64,000 nt of DNA from Phycisphaerae bacterium RAS1. Lineage in GTDB: Bacteria > Planctomycetota > Phycisphaerae > UBA1845 > Fen-1342. Below the pieces are notes generated by a model. It ran no database searches and had not been told where the DNA came from. It saw nothing but the letters and a program-made list of their open reading frames with translations. Shown here piece after piece: positions 8,519 to 16,821 of the stretch. The translations under genes and the position numbers were made by a program. The stretch is from positions 736,942-800,941 of the forward strand of contig SMLU01000002.1 in NCBI GenBank assembly GCA_007859745.1, read 5' to 3'. Numbering within the stretch: the stretch's first letter is position 1; each line of letters opens with the position of its first letter.

Positions 8519-8917
8519 TCACCACACCGTGCAAAGAACTTCGCCGCCGACCAGGTTCTTGCGGCACTGACGATCGCTCAACACGCCGCGGCTGGTCGAA
8601 ACGACCGCGATGCCCAGGCCGTCCATGACGCGCGGCAGCTCGCCGACGGCGCGGTACACGCGGCAGCCGGGTTTGCTGACGCGCTGCAGGTCCTGGAGCA
8701 CCTGCTCGCCGCGCTCGCCGTATTTCAGATCGACCGTGATTTCGCCCTGGTTGGCGTCGTCGACCGAGGCGAAGTCAAGAATATAGCCTTCTTCCTTCAA
8801 CACCCGCGCCACGCCCAGGCACACCTTGCTCCGCTTGATGCGGACGCGCGGCTTGCCGGTGCGCACGCCGTTGCGGATGCGGGTCAGCATGTCGGCGATG
8901 GGATCGCTCGTAGCCAC
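8519..8917 (-). CDS. rpsH: 30S ribosomal protein S8
   Basis: S8 is a primary binder of 16S rRNA helix 21. The 132-residue protein starts at a GTG (8917) giving VATSDPIADMLTRIRNGVRT, with AGGAGCG just upstream that overlaps the rpsN stop. The C-terminal domain has GIAVVSTSRGVLSDRQCRK. The frame is open far upstream only in the shadow of rpsN and rplE, so the GTG is the credible start. Confidence 0.95.
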   Translation of the reverse strand: MATSDPIADMLTRIRNGVRTGKPRVRIKRSKVCLGVARVLKEEGYILDFASVDDANQGEITVDLKYGERGEQVLQDLQRVSKPGCRVYRAVGELPRVMDGLGIAVVSTSRGVLSDRQCRKNLVGGEVLCTVW

Positions 8918-8928
8918 TTGGTGCGCTC

Positions 8929-9114
8929 CTACCAGCTCGCCTTGCGCACACCGGGAATGCGGCCTTCGAGGGCCAGCTTCCGGAAGCACAGGCGGCAGAT
9001 CTTGAACTTGCGATAAACGGCGCGCGCCCGGCCGCACAGCTCGCAGCGCGTGTACGCGCGAACCTTGAAGCGGGGCTTGCTCTTCTGCTTGATCTTCAGA
9101 CCCAGTCTGGCCAT
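8929..9114 (-). CDS. rpsN: 30S ribosomal protein S14 type Z
   Basis: This 61-residue zinc-binding short S14 has CELC and CRLC pairs (in [20 protein letters not shown] and [16 protein letters not shown]). The ATG at 9114 gives the standard 61-residue length; a GTG two codons earlier (9120) is also possible. It lies between rplE and rpsH as usual. Confidence 0.95.
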   Translation of the reverse strand: MARLGLKIKQKSKPRFKVRAYTRCELCGRARAVYRKFKICRLCFRKLALEGRIPGVRKASW

Positions 9115-9120
9115 CGCCAC

Positions 9121-9681
9121 TTAGCTCCTGAAGGGCATGCCGAACATCGTCAGCAGCGTGCGCGCCTCGGAATCGCTCCGCGCGTTGGTGCAGATGGTGA
9201 TGTTCAGGCCCTGCTGGAAGTTGATCTTGTCGGCGTTGATCTCCGGGAACACGCCGCATTCGGAGAGGCCCATGCCGTAGTTTCCGCGGCCGTCGAAGCT
9301 GGAGGGGTTGAGCCCGCGGAAGTCGCGCACGCGCGGGATCGCCAGCGTGATCAGCCGGTCGAGAAACTCGTACATGCGCTTGCCGCGCAGCGTCACCATC
9401 AGGCCGACGTCGTAGCCCTGCCGCAGCTTGAAGTTTGAGACGCTCTTCTTGGCCTTGCAGACCAGCGGCTTCTGGCCGGTGACCGTCGCCAGGTGCTGCT
9501 CGGCTTCCTGGAAGCGCTTGGTGTCGCGGGCCTTGCTGCTGGACTCGGCCACGGCCTTTCCCAGGCCCATCGACACGACGACCTTTATCAGCCGCGGCAG
9601 CGACATCACGTTTTCACGGCCCAGCTCCGTGCGGAGCGAGGGGATCATTTCTTTCCGGTATCGTTCCAACAAGCGCGCCAT
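9121..9681 (-). CDS. rplE: 50S ribosomal protein L5
   Basis: L5 binds 5S rRNA and the P-site tRNA. The 186-residue protein contains GQKPLVCKAKKSVSNFKLRQ, the VTLRGKRMYEFLDRLI motif and the C-terminal FQQGLNITICTNARSDSEAR. Its start overlaps the rplX stop as TGATG, so the two are translationally coupled. Confidence 0.97.
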   Translation of the reverse strand: MARLLERYRKEMIPSLRTELGRENVMSLPRLIKVVVSMGLGKAVAESSSKARDTKRFQEAEQHLATVTGQKPLVCKAKKSVSNFKLRQGYDVGLMVTLRGKRMYEFLDRLITLAIPRVRDFRGLNPSSFDGRGNYGMGLSECGVFPEINADKINFQQGLNITICTNARSDSEARTLLTMFGMPFRS

Positions 9682-10052
9682 CAGCGCACCTCAGCCGGCT
9701 TGGCGGCCGCCTTCGCGCGCGTCACCTCGCTGAGCACCGTGCCGGCCACGCTGACGCGCTGCTTGCCGACCACTCTTCCGTTGTCCATGCTGATCGTGAA
9801 ACGCACCCGCGTCCCGCGGCCCGTCTTGGGATCGACCGGCATCACGTTCGACAGGTGAATCGGCGCCTCACGCTGAATCCGGCCGCCCTGGGGGTATTTG
9901 CGGCTGCGGCGGACGTGGCGGTAGACCATGTTCACGCCCTCGACCACCACGCGCTCTCTGTCGCCGATGACGCGCAGCACCTTGCCCCGCGCGCCCTTGT
10001 GGTCGCCGGAGATTACGACGACCACGTCGTCCTTGCGTATGCGGGCCGCCAT
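9681..10052 (-). CDS. rplX: 50S ribosomal protein L24
   Basis: L24 is an assembly initiator of the large subunit. The 123-residue protein has the KOW motif (VVVISGDHKGARGKVLRVIG) and the typical GGRIQREAPIHLSNVMPVDP. The ATG at 10052, preceded by GAGGAGG, is chosen over one three codons earlier inside that ribosome-binding site. The tail (RAKAAAKPAEVR) is slightly extended. Confidence 0.96.
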   Translation of the reverse strand: MAARIRKDDVVVVISGDHKGARGKVLRVIGDRERVVVEGVNMVYRHVRRSRKYPQGGRIQREAPIHLSNVMPVDPKTGRGTRVRFTISMDNGRVVGKQRVSVAGTVLSEVTRAKAAAKPAEVR

Positions 10053-10054
10053 GG

Positions 10055-10444
10055 CTACCAAACCTCCTCAGCCAGCGAGATGATTTTCGTAAAGTTCTTC
10101 TCGCGCAGCTCGCGGGCCACCGGTCCGAACACGCGCGTTCCCTTCGGATTGTTCTCGTCGTCGATGATCACCGCCGCGTTCGTGTCGAAGCGGACGTAGC
10201 TGCCATCCTTGCGGCGGGTGGGATACTTGGTGCGCACGACGACGCAGCGGACCTTGTCGCCTTTCTTAATATCCGAGCTGGGCAGCGACTGCTTGACGGA
10301 GGCGATGAACACGTCGCCCACCCCGCCCTTGCGCAGACGCCTCTTGCCCACCGCGGAGGCGCCGCCCTTGAGCATCTGTACGCACATCACCTGCTTGGCG
10401 CCGGTGTTGTCCGCCACGTCGAGCCAGGTGTATTGCGTAATCAC
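10055..10444 (-). CDS. rplN: 50S ribosomal protein L14
   Basis: L14 helps form intersubunit bridges. The 129-residue protein contains [35 protein letters not shown] and the C-terminal [21 protein letters not shown]. It starts at GTG, overlapping the rpsQ stop as GTGA, which implies coupled translation. The segment [16 protein letters not shown] is a normal family feature. Confidence 0.97.
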   Translation of the reverse strand: MITQYTWLDVADNTGAKQVMCVQMLKGGASAVGKRRLRKGGVGDVFIASVKQSLPSSDIKKGDKVRCVVVRTKYPTRRKDGSYVRFDTNAAVIIDDENNPKGTRVFGPVARELREKNFTKIISLAEEVW

Positions 10445-10770
10445 GCGTCACCTCCGACGGGCTTAAGCTGCACCTGTTCGGGGGCGCGCTGCAGCACCTT
10501 CACCAGCCGCCAGCGCTTGGTCTTGCTGATCGGGCGGCACTCGACGATCTCCACCGTGTCGCCCAGGCGGGCGTCGTTGGCCTCGTCGTGCACCTGCAGG
10601 TGCGTGCCGCGGCGCATGTACTTGCCGTACTTGGCGTGCTTCACGCTGAATGCAATCGTCACGCGCACCGTCTTGGCGCGGCCGGCGGCGCTGACGACGC
10701 CGACGCGCGTCGGGCGCTCGTTCCGCTCCTGGCGGTCGGGGGTCACTGTGGCTTGTCCGGGCACTGTCAT
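10441..10770 (-). CDS. rpsQ: 30S ribosomal protein S17
   Basis: S17 is a primary 16S rRNA binder. The 109-residue protein has the OB-fold core [20 protein letters not shown] and [20 protein letters not shown]. An N-terminal extension of about 18 residues ([20 protein letters not shown]) precedes the usual start. It lies between rpmC and rplN. Confidence 0.96.
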   Translation of the reverse strand: MTVPGQATVTPDRQERNERPTRVGVVSAAGRAKTVRVTIAFSVKHAKYGKYMRRGTHLQVHDEANDARLGDTVEIVECRPISKTKRWRLVKVLQRAPEQVQLKPVGGDA

Positions 10771-10781
10771 CGACTAGTTTC

Positions 10782-11021
10782 CTATCGCTTCGCCGCCACG
10801 GCGGTCATGTGCGCCTGGCGCTGCTCGATGTTCTTTTCGTTCCGCTCGCGCAGCGCCGTCATGATCCGCGCGATGTCCTTCTTGGTCTTGCCGAGCTGGG
10901 TCGGATCCTCGAGCTTCTCGGTCACCGCCTGGGCCCGCAGGTCAAACAGGTGCCGCCGCAGCCGCTCCAGCTCGCCGTGCAGCTCGTCGACACGCATCGA
11001 CCGTACCACGTCCATCTTCAT
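10782..11021 (-). CDS. rpmC: 50S ribosomal protein L29
   Basis: L29 lies at the nascent-chain exit. The 79-residue helical protein has the family pattern (MRVDELHGELERLRRHLFDL, RAQAVTEKLEDPTQLGKTKK, IARIMTALRERN) and a C-terminal extension (EKNIEQRQAHMTAVAAKR). The ATG at 11021 is chosen because AAGGTG lies just upstream; the frame is open six codons earlier. Confidence 0.93.
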   Translation of the reverse strand: MKMDVVRSMRVDELHGELERLRRHLFDLRAQAVTEKLEDPTQLGKTKKDIARIMTALRERNEKNIEQRQAHMTAVAAKR

Positions 11022-11036
11022 CTTCACACCTTGCCG

Positions 11037-11072
11037 CACAGGCTCGTAACCTGTGGTATGGGCTTCCAGCCC
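11037..11072. repeat. Two small adjacent hairpins (rplP-rpmC spacer)
   Basis: CACAGG-loop-CCTGTG (11037-11055) is followed by GGGCTTCCAGCCC (11060-11072). They fill much of the 63-base spacer between rplP and rpmC. They resemble another dispersed element, but no second copy was found in this window. Confidence 0.4.
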
Positions 11073-11084
11073 GTCGCGATTTCC

Positions 11085-11507
11085 TTACAAGCTGTGCCGC
11101 CGCACGACGAAACGCGTCTTCACCGGCATCTTGTGAGCCACGCGCAGCAGCGCCGCCTTGGCCGCCTCTTCCGCCACGCCGCCGATTTCGTACATCACCG
11201 TGCCGGGCTTGACGATGGCCGTCCAATAGGCCACTTCGCCTTTGCCCGTACCCATGCGCACCTCGAGCGGCTTGGCCGAAACCGGCTTGTGCGGAAACAG
11301 CCGCACGAAGACGCGGCCTTCACGCTGCAGATGGTGCGACAGCGCCACGCGCCCGGCCTCGATGTGCCGCGCGTTCACGCGGCCCTTCTCGAGCGCCTGC
11401 AACCCGTATTCGCCGTACGCGACCGTGTTTCCGCGCGTCGCGTTTCCGGTAATGCGGCCCTTGTGGGCCTTCCGGAACTTCACGCGCTTCGGCATATTCG
11501 CGGCCAT
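11085..11507 (-). CDS. rplP: 50S ribosomal protein L16
   Basis: L16 contributes to the tRNA accommodation region. The 140-residue protein contains KRVKFRKAHKGRITGNATRG, the conserved GKGEVAYWTAIVKPGTVMYE and GVAEEAAKAALLRVAHKMPV. An extra short N-terminus (MAANMP) precedes the normal MPKRVKF start, so the ATG four codons in is an alternative. It is separated from rpsC by a family I element. Confidence 0.97.
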   Translation of the reverse strand: MAANMPKRVKFRKAHKGRITGNATRGNTVAYGEYGLQALEKGRVNARHIEAGRVALSHHLQREGRVFVRLFPHKPVSAKPLEVRMGTGKGEVAYWTAIVKPGTVMYEIGGVAEEAAKAALLRVAHKMPVKTRFVVRRHSL

Positions 11508-11518
11508 CTACCTGCTCC

Positions 11519-11657
11519 TGCAAAACCACGGCAACCACGGAGACACGGAGTCACGGAGAAAACGGGGATGAGGGCGCTCCACCGCGCCCGTCGTTCCACC
11601 GAATCTCTTGTTATTCCTTCGCATTTCTCCGTGTCTCCGTGACTCCGTGGTTCAATT
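11519..11657. repeat. Family I inverted repeat (rpsC-rplP spacer)
   Basis: Arm AACCACGGAGACACGGAGTC (11531 on) is inverted against TTTCTCCGTGTCTCCGTGAC followed by TCCGTGGTTCAATT (11624-11657). Other copies lie at 7,783-7,905 (degenerate) and 47,139-47,297. It overlaps the end of rpsC. Confidence 0.85.
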
Positions 11658-12352
11658 CAGCGCCGCATGCGCCGGCGGAAACGGCTTTCCTGCGGCCGGG
11701 CCTCCAGCGGCTGCTCGCCGTACATGCCCTTGTAGACCCAGACCTTGATCCCGATCACGCCGTAGGGCGTCACGCAGTGCGTGATCGCATAGTCCACGTC
11801 CGCCTGAAGCGTCTGAAGCGGGATCGAACCCAGCATCTGTTTTTCGGTGCGGGCGATTTCGGCCCCGCCCAGCCGCCCGGCGCACATCACCTTCACGCCG
11901 CGGGCGCCCGCCTGCATCGCCGCTTCGCACTTCATCTTCATGACGCGGCGGAAACTGCCGCGCTTCTTGAGCTGCTCGCCGATCGACATGCCCACCAACC
12001 GCGCATCCAGATCGGGATTCTTGATTTCAACGATGTTCACGGCGACGCGCCGGTCGATCAGGTCTTCAAGCTGCTCCTTGAGCTTGTCTACTTCGGCCCC
12101 CTTCGCGCCGATCACCATGCCCGGACGGGCCGTGTGCAGGATCACCTTCACTTCGTCGCGCGTCCGTTCGATCTCGACCTTGGAGACGCCCGCGTACGGC
12201 GGCTGCATGTTCAGGTTCTTGTCGATGAACTTGCGGATCCGTTCGTCTTCGACCAGGAATTCGCCGAAAGCCGCCTTGGGGGCGTACCAGCGCGATTTCC
12301 AGCCTTCGGTGATGCCGACGCGAAACCCGACCGGATTACACTTTTGACCCAC
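11657..12352 (-). CDS. rpsC: 30S ribosomal protein S3
   Basis: S3 lines the mRNA entry channel. The 231-residue protein begins MGQKCNPVGFRVGITEGWKS, has the KH domain (TARPGMVIGAKGAEVDKLKE) and the C-terminal domain (GARGVKVMCAGRLGGAEIAR). It ends with an arginine-rich tail (FRRRMRR). It starts three bases after rplV. Confidence 0.97.
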   Translation of the reverse strand: MGQKCNPVGFRVGITEGWKSRWYAPKAAFGEFLVEDERIRKFIDKNLNMQPPYAGVSKVEIERTRDEVKVILHTARPGMVIGAKGAEVDKLKEQLEDLIDRRVAVNIVEIKNPDLDARLVGMSIGEQLKKRGSFRRVMKMKCEAAMQAGARGVKVMCAGRLGGAEIARTEKQMLGSIPLQTLQADVDYAITHCVTPYGVIGIKVWVYKGMYGEQPLEARPQESRFRRRMRR

Positions 12353-12354
12353 GG

Positions 12355-12687
12355 CTAGTTCCTCTCCGCGACGCCGATGACGATGTGGCTGGTGCGCTTC
12401 ATGATCGGGTGGGCCCGGCCGCGGTCTTTCGGGTTGAAGCGCTTGATGATCGGGCCGCCGTCCACGCGCGCCTCAGCCACGATCAGCCGGTTCATGTTGG
12501 CTTCCTGCAGGTTGGCGTTTTCCATCGCCGACTGCAGAACCTTGCGGACCATGTACGCGGCCCGCTTGGGCGTGAACCGCAGAATCTCAACCGCCTCATC
12601 GCAGCGGCGCCCGCGAATCAGGTCCGTCACCAGCCGCGCCTTGCGCGGGGCGATGCGGGCGAATCGGTGTTTGGCGCTCCAGGGCAT
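12355..12687 (-). CDS. rplV: 50S ribosomal protein L22
   Basis: L22 extends a loop into the exit tunnel. The 110-residue protein has ARIAPRKARLVTDLIRGRRC, KRAAYMVRKVLQSAMENANL and the conserved C-terminal FNPKDRGRAHPIMKRTSHIV. It is tightly spaced between rpsS and rpsC. Confidence 0.97.
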   Translation of the reverse strand: MPWSAKHRFARIAPRKARLVTDLIRGRRCDEAVEILRFTPKRAAYMVRKVLQSAMENANLQEANMNRLIVAEARVDGGPIIKRFNPKDRGRAHPIMKRTSHIVIGVAERN

Positions 12688-12703
12688 CGACTATTGCTCC
12701 ACG

Positions 12704-12994
12704 TTACTTGGCCGCGGCCGGCTCAACCTTGACCGCCCGGGCGGTGTGCGCCCGGAACGTCCGCGTCGGGGCGAACTCGCCCAGCTTGTGTCCGACCATG
12801 TCCTCGGTGATGTACACCTTGATGAACGTCCGGCCGTTGTGCACCTCGAAGTTCGTCCCGACGAACTCGGGCACGACGGTGCAGGCTCGGTTCCACACCT
12901 TGATGGGGTTGCGCGAGCCGCTCTCGCGGGCGCGCAGCACCTTCTGGTACAGCACCTCGTCAACGTACGGACCTTTTTTCACGCTTCGCGACAT
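12704..12994 (-). CDS. rpsS: 30S ribosomal protein S19
   Basis: S19 lies in the head of the small subunit with S13. The 96-residue protein reads [20 protein letters not shown] and contains [20 protein letters not shown]. The ATG at 12994 gives the family start; a TTG two codons earlier is not needed. A family C repeat separates it from rplB. Confidence 0.96.
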   Translation of the reverse strand: MSRSVKKGPYVDEVLYQKVLRARESGSRNPIKVWNRACTVVPEFVGTNFEVHNGRTFIKVYITEDMVGHKLGEFAPTRTFRAHTARAVKVEPAAAK

Positions 12995-13009
12995 AGTCAA
13001 CTCTCACCC

Positions 13010-13089
13010 GGGGAGCATCGGCGTCTCGCCGGTGCGCTCCCTCCAATATTCGTACCGCGCGACGCGCACCGGCGAGACGCCGATGCTCC
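13010..13089. repeat. Family C inverted repeat (rplB-rpsS spacer)
   Basis: GGGGAGCATCGGCGTCTCGC (13010 on) pairs with GCGAGACGCCGATGCTCC ending at 13089, around a loop that contains CGCGCGACGC. It fills almost all of the 103-base spacer. Confidence 0.85.
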
Positions 13090-13097
13090 ACGTGCGA

Positions 13098-13970
13098 TTA
13101 CCACTTACGCTTCAGCTTCACCTCGCCGTAGTTCTTGCTCACGCGGCGGCGCAGAATGCGGCGGTTGGACAGCTTGCGCGGATTGCGCGAGCGGCCGCCC
13201 TTGGCGAGCTGGCCCCAGGGCGAACAAGGGTGCCGCCCGCCGTTGCTGCGGCCTTCGCCGCCGCCCAGCGGGTGGGCCACCGGGTTCATCGCCTTGCCGC
13301 GGACGTGCGGACGCCGGCCCATGTGCCGCGTGCGGCCGGCCTTGCCGATGCGCACGTTCTGATGGTCGATGTTGCCGAGCTGGCCGATGGTCGCGCGGCA
13401 CTCGACCCGCACCTGTCGCATTTCGCCGGACGGAAGCTGAATCGTGGCCCAGCGGTCGTCGCGGGCCATCAGCCGCGCGAAGCCGCCCGCCGATCGCACC
13501 AGTTTGCCGCCCTGGCCGGCGGTCATCTCGATGTTGTGGACTTCGATGCCGACGGGAATGGCGGAGAGCGGCAGGCAGTTGCCCACCTTCGGCTCGGCCT
13601 TCGGACCGTTCTCCACCTTGTCGCCGGCCTTCAGCCCCGCGGGGGCGAGGATGTACGCTTTTTCGCCTTCTTTGTACTGGATGAGCGCGATGTGGCAGGA
13701 GCGGTTGGGATCGTACTGAATCTCAAGCACGTCGGCGGGGATGCCGTCCGTCTTGCGCTTGAAGTCGATCACGCGGTACATCTGCTTGTTTCCGCCGCCG
13801 CGCCACCAGGACGTGATCTTGCCGTGGTGATTGCGCCCGCCGGTCTTCTTCTTCGGCTCGATCAGCCCCTTTTCGGGCCGATTCTCGTGCCGATGCGTGA
13901 TCTCGGCGTAGTCGTTGACGCTCGAGAAACGCCGGCCGGCGGATGTTTTGTTATAGATGCGGATGCCCAT
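13098..13970 (-). CDS. rplB: 50S ribosomal protein L2
   Basis: L2 lies near the peptidyl-transferase centre and is needed for subunit joining. The 290-residue protein contains HHGKITSWWRGGGNKQMYRV and the catalytic-region signature MNPVAHPLGGGEGRSNGGRH. It is slightly longer than usual. It resumes the S10 order after two non-ribosomal genes that separate it from rplW. Confidence 0.97.
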   Translation of the reverse strand: MGIRIYNKTSAGRRFSSVNDYAEITHRHENRPEKGLIEPKKKTGGRNHHGKITSWWRGGGNKQMYRVIDFKRKTDGIPADVLEIQYDPNRSCHIALIQYKEGEKAYILAPAGLKAGDKVENGPKAEPKVGNCLPLSAIPVGIEVHNIEMTAGQGGKLVRSAGGFARLMARDDRWATIQLPSGEMRQVRVECRATIGQLGNIDHQNVRIGKAGRTRHMGRRPHVRGKAMNPVAHPLGGGEGRSNGGRHPCSPWGQLAKGGRSRNPRKLSNRRILRRRVSKNYGEVKLKRKW

Positions 13971-14021
13971 GGCAGCACTCTACCTGCGTTGGTGACGAAT
14001 CTCAATACGCCCGTAGCACGC

Positions 14022-15080
14022 CTACAGTCCTTGGCCCTGCCGCAGAATCCCAAGGCTCACGGCTGTCTCCGCCAAGTCTGTGCGAAACCTGCCGCGGAGA
14101 TTCTCCATCGGCGTGTTCTTCACATAGGACTCTAATGCACTCTTCAACTCATCCTTGCCAATCCCGAGTTCGATCGCTCGTCTGAGAATCCAGTAATGGT
14201 CCAACCAGACCGGCCCCCGCCCGGCAGTAATCCACTCGAGAATCGACTTCTGATCCCGCTGAACCAGGATGCGCCAGCGGAAATGCTCGATTGAGCGATT
14301 GAGCGACGGACGCTCCGTGGAACATGCGCTCCACCGATCCAGCACCTCCAACGTCTCCACATCTCCTACGTGAGACAGCACGGCTGCTGCCATGTAATGA
14401 AACTCGCCGCTCTCAATGCCATTGTTCAGCGCGTCCCTGAGCCGCACAAGCGCACTCTCATTCATCAACAAAATGTAAGACGTCGGGTATTCTTCGGATG
14501 TTCGGGCCATCACCAGAATATCGACCACCGCATCCCGCCGTTGTGCTATCGGGGCACCACTCGCTGCAATCAGTTCGGCCGCCGCCGCACGTGTTTCGGG
14601 AGACGCAGCGTCGCAAGCAACGATGGCCTTTAGCGCAGAGAGCGATGCCTGATCAGCAAGCAGCGAACCGCCTCCGGGCGTTTTTCCGATCCCGCGTACG
14701 ACTCGCCCGAGCAAGACCGCGAAGTCGTTTCGCTCAACGGCACGCGCGCCCGTCGATGGGCACGACGCCCGCGCCCAGCCAAGTAGCTCGCGCCCCAACT
14801 CAAAATCCGCCTTCGCGAGAATCGCATCCAGAGCAGTGGTTCTCACAGCGAGCGGCCGTCCCGCATTACCAACCAGAGCCAGCAGTCGCCGAGTCTGCTG
14901 CCGATCACCGACGTCGAACGAGTCCCGTAAGCTCGCTCCCGTGCTGGCCAATTCCGCCCGGTCGGCCACCTTTTCAATCACCTCAAGTTGCCGCATTGCG
15001 GTTTCAAATACATCATCAGCCAAGAGCGCTGCTGCGCAAACCGGCAATGCCACCAGGAATAACCATCCTTGTCGGACCAT
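14022..15080 (-). CDS. Exported helical-repeat protein of unknown function, inside the S10 cluster
   Basis: I do not recognise this 352-residue protein. From the ATG at 15080 (TAGGAG seven bases upstream) it begins MVRQGWLFLVALPVCAAALL, a convincing signal peptide. The rest is alpha-helical by composition, with short repeated helix pairs resembling HEAT or similar repeats (for example SPETRAAAAELIAASGAPIA). No catalytic motif is visible. It lies on the same strand between rplW/dockerin and rplB, 51 bases before rplB, so it should be co-transcribed with ribosomal genes. Base composition is visibly less GC-rich than the flanking ribosomal genes, suggesting later insertion. Confidence 0.7.
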   Translation of the reverse strand: MVRQGWLFLVALPVCAAALLADDVFETAMRQLEVIEKVADRAELASTGASLRDSFDVGDRQQTRRLLALVGNAGRPLAVRTTALDAILAKADFELGRELLGWARASCPSTGARAVERNDFAVLLGRVVRGIGKTPGGGSLLADQASLSALKAIVACDAASPETRAAAAELIAASGAPIAQRRDAVVDILVMARTSEEYPTSYILLMNESALVRLRDALNNGIESGEFHYMAAAVLSHVGDVETLEVLDRWSACSTERPSLNRSIEHFRWRILVQRDQKSILEWITAGRGPVWLDHYWILRRAIELGIGKDELKSALESYVKNTPMENLRGRFRTDLAETAVSLGILRQGQGL

Positions 15081-15192
15081 GAGATCGGCTCCTAGGGATT
15101 GTTCCAGTTTCCGCTTGATATTCGATTCCAAATCTCGTACTTTTCGGAACCCTCCAGCTCAAACTCGCGTTGATTGATGCTGCCGCTTACCA

Positions 15193-15684
15193 TCAGCAGT
15201 ACCCCAACATCGACGAAGCCACCGTAGATCGAGCAGGTGATCCGGTGAGGTTGTCATTGTCGGAGTCTATGTCGAGGTCCACGGGCGATTCTGAGCGTTC
15301 CACCTCAACGTTCTCGGGCCGCGCCGACCCCGCTGCGGCGTTAACCGAACGGATTAATACATCGCAGAACCCACGGGCGTCAGCGCCGGTAACGACTCCG
15401 TCGAGGTTCAAATCACCCACGGCCAGCAAGTCCCGCATGGGTCTCCGGTATAGGCGCTGCCAATCCTCCGCATTTCGCGCCGCGATCACAAACGGTTCGA
15501 TATCCGACCAATCCACCCGACCATCTACGTTCAAATCACCGGATAGCTCGGGAATTAGGTGAATTGCGGAATCAGCGCCAGCCGCCGCTGCAATCGCTAC
15601 GAACGCCAAAATGAAGGCCGACATAAGGCACGCCAGCGCGCCCATGCGTCGGGTCCAAGCTCTAGTTTGTCCGGTTGCGCTCAT
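15193..15684 (-). CDS. Short secreted protein with two dockerin-like calcium-binding repeats, inside the S10 cluster
   Basis: The 163-residue product has a twin-charged N-terminus and a hydrophobic stretch (ALACLMSAFILAFVAIAAAA, about residues 16-35), then two dockerin type I-like loops: GDLNVDGRVDWSDIEPFVIA and GDLNLDGVVTGADARGFC. A further acidic motif LDIDSDNDN follows before the frame closes. GAGGTGAT precedes the start. It lies 33 bases after rplW. The sequence after the stop stays open in another frame up to a TAG at 15,090, so the gene may have lost its tail by frameshift. Confidence 0.65.
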   Translation of the reverse strand: MSATGQTRAWTRRMGALACLMSAFILAFVAIAAAAGADSAIHLIPELSGDLNVDGRVDWSDIEPFVIAARNAEDWQRLYRRPMRDLLAVGDLNLDGVVTGADARGFCDVLIRSVNAAAGSARPENVEVERSESPVDLDIDSDNDNLTGSPARSTVASSMLGYC

Positions 15685-15717
15685 TTTTCACCGATCACCT
15701 CTACCTGGTCGCAATTC

Positions 15718-16014
15718 CTAAAACAAGTCAATGTGCGAGTCGTGATGCAGCTCCACGACCGCCTTTTTGGCCCGCGCCGAAGCGCCGTAGCGGAACTTGA
15801 AGCGGCGCACCTTGCCGGGCCGGTTCATCGTCCGCACGTCGACGACCTTCACGTTGTAGATCTTCTCGACCGCGTCGCGGATCTGCGCCTTGGTCGCCTC
15901 GTGATGCACCTCGAACGCGTAAGACCCGCCGCGCGTCGTGCCTTCGCCCTGCTTGGCCTGGTGAGACGATTTTTCGGTCACCAGCGGCCGGATGATCGTG
16001 TGGTAGATGTCCAT
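15718..16014 (-). CDS. rplW: 50S ribosomal protein L23
   Basis: L23 is the docking site for trigger factor and SRP at the tunnel exit. The 98-residue protein has IIRPLVTEKSSHQAK, the conserved YAFEVHHEATKAQIRDAVEK and KVVDVRTMNRPGKVRRF. Its start overlaps the rplD stop as TGATG. Confidence 0.96.
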   Translation of the reverse strand: MDIYHTIIRPLVTEKSSHQAKQGEGTTRGGSYAFEVHHEATKAQIRDAVEKIYNVKVVDVRTMNRPGKVRRFKFRYGASARAKKAVVELHHDSHIDLF

Positions 16015-16664
16015 CAGTCGCCTGCCTTGTCCGCGGCCTTGGCCGACAGCGTCTCGCGGAACGCGGCGAACGCGTCGCGCGTGAAAATCAGCTTGCGCCG
16101 CAGCAGAATCTGCTGCGCGTTCAGCTCGGCCACGTCCATCACGTCGATCTTCGGGATGTTCCGCCCGCTGCGGTGCAGCATCGCGTCCGCGCCGCGCGTC
16201 GCAAAAACGCAGCCGCGATCGGCGTGCACCTTGTGCAGCATCGCGGCGAAACGCCTGGTCTTGGGGGCGTCGAAAATCAGCCCGTCAACAATGCACGCGT
16301 CGGAGCTTTGAATCTTCGCCAGGACCGCCTGGTCGCGGGCCAGACGCCGCATCTGCTTGGGCATCGCCTGGCGATACTCGCGCGGCTTCTTGGCGAAGGC
16401 GCGGCCGCCGCCCTTCATGACCGGTGTGCGGACAGCGCCGCGGCGGGCCCGGCCGGTGCCCTTCTGCTTGTAGAGTTTGCGGGTCGAGCCTTCGACGTCG
16501 CTCTTGCGCTTGTTGACGGCGTTGCCCTGCCGCTGATTGGCGTGGTACATGACCAGCGCCTGCTTCAGCAGCGACGCGCGCACCTTCCCGCCCAGCAGTG
16601 CCGCGTCGATCGCCTCGCTGCCAATCTGCTCGCCGGTTTCGCTCAGTACGGGTACGTTCAACAT
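16014..16664 (-). CDS. rplD: 50S ribosomal protein L4
   Basis: L4 is a tunnel-lining assembly protein. The 216-residue protein contains the basic loop RKLYKQKGTGRARRGAVRTP (the extended tunnel loop) and the globular domain with RMRRLARDQAVLAKIQSS-like sequence. It begins MLNVPVLSETGEQIGSEAID. L4 represses this operon in some bacteria; no site was identified here. Confidence 0.96.
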   Translation of the reverse strand: MLNVPVLSETGEQIGSEAIDAALLGGKVRASLLKQALVMYHANQRQGNAVNKRKSDVEGSTRKLYKQKGTGRARRGAVRTPVMKGGGRAFAKKPREYRQAMPKQMRRLARDQAVLAKIQSSDACIVDGLIFDAPKTRRFAAMLHKVHADRGCVFATRGADAMLHRSGRNIPKIDVMDVAELNAQQILLRRKLIFTRDAFAAFRETLSAKAADKAGD

Positions 16665-16675
16665 CGCTTATCCCG

Positions 16676-16820
16676 TGTAGCCCGGCCGCCCACGGCCGGG
16701 CATCAGCTTATCGCGAGTGCCCGGCCGCCCACGGCCGGACCCTTTCAGCTCGTCGCCATTCGTCCCGGCCGGGGCGGCCGGGCTACATTCATTCGTCCCG
16801 GCCGAGGGCGGCCGGGCTAC
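16676..16820. repeat. Family K repeat cluster (rplC-rplD spacer)
   Basis: Four copies of a short unit fill the spacer: GTAGCCCGGCCGCCCACGGC (16677 on) and CCCGGCCGCCCACGGCCGGA (16720 on) in one orientation, then GTCCCGGCCGGGGCGGCCGG (16763 on) and GTCCCGGCCGAGGGCGGCCG (16796 on), both followed by GGCTACAT, in the other. Pairing would create a large stem between two essential genes. Confidence 0.8.
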
Positions 16821-16821
16821 A

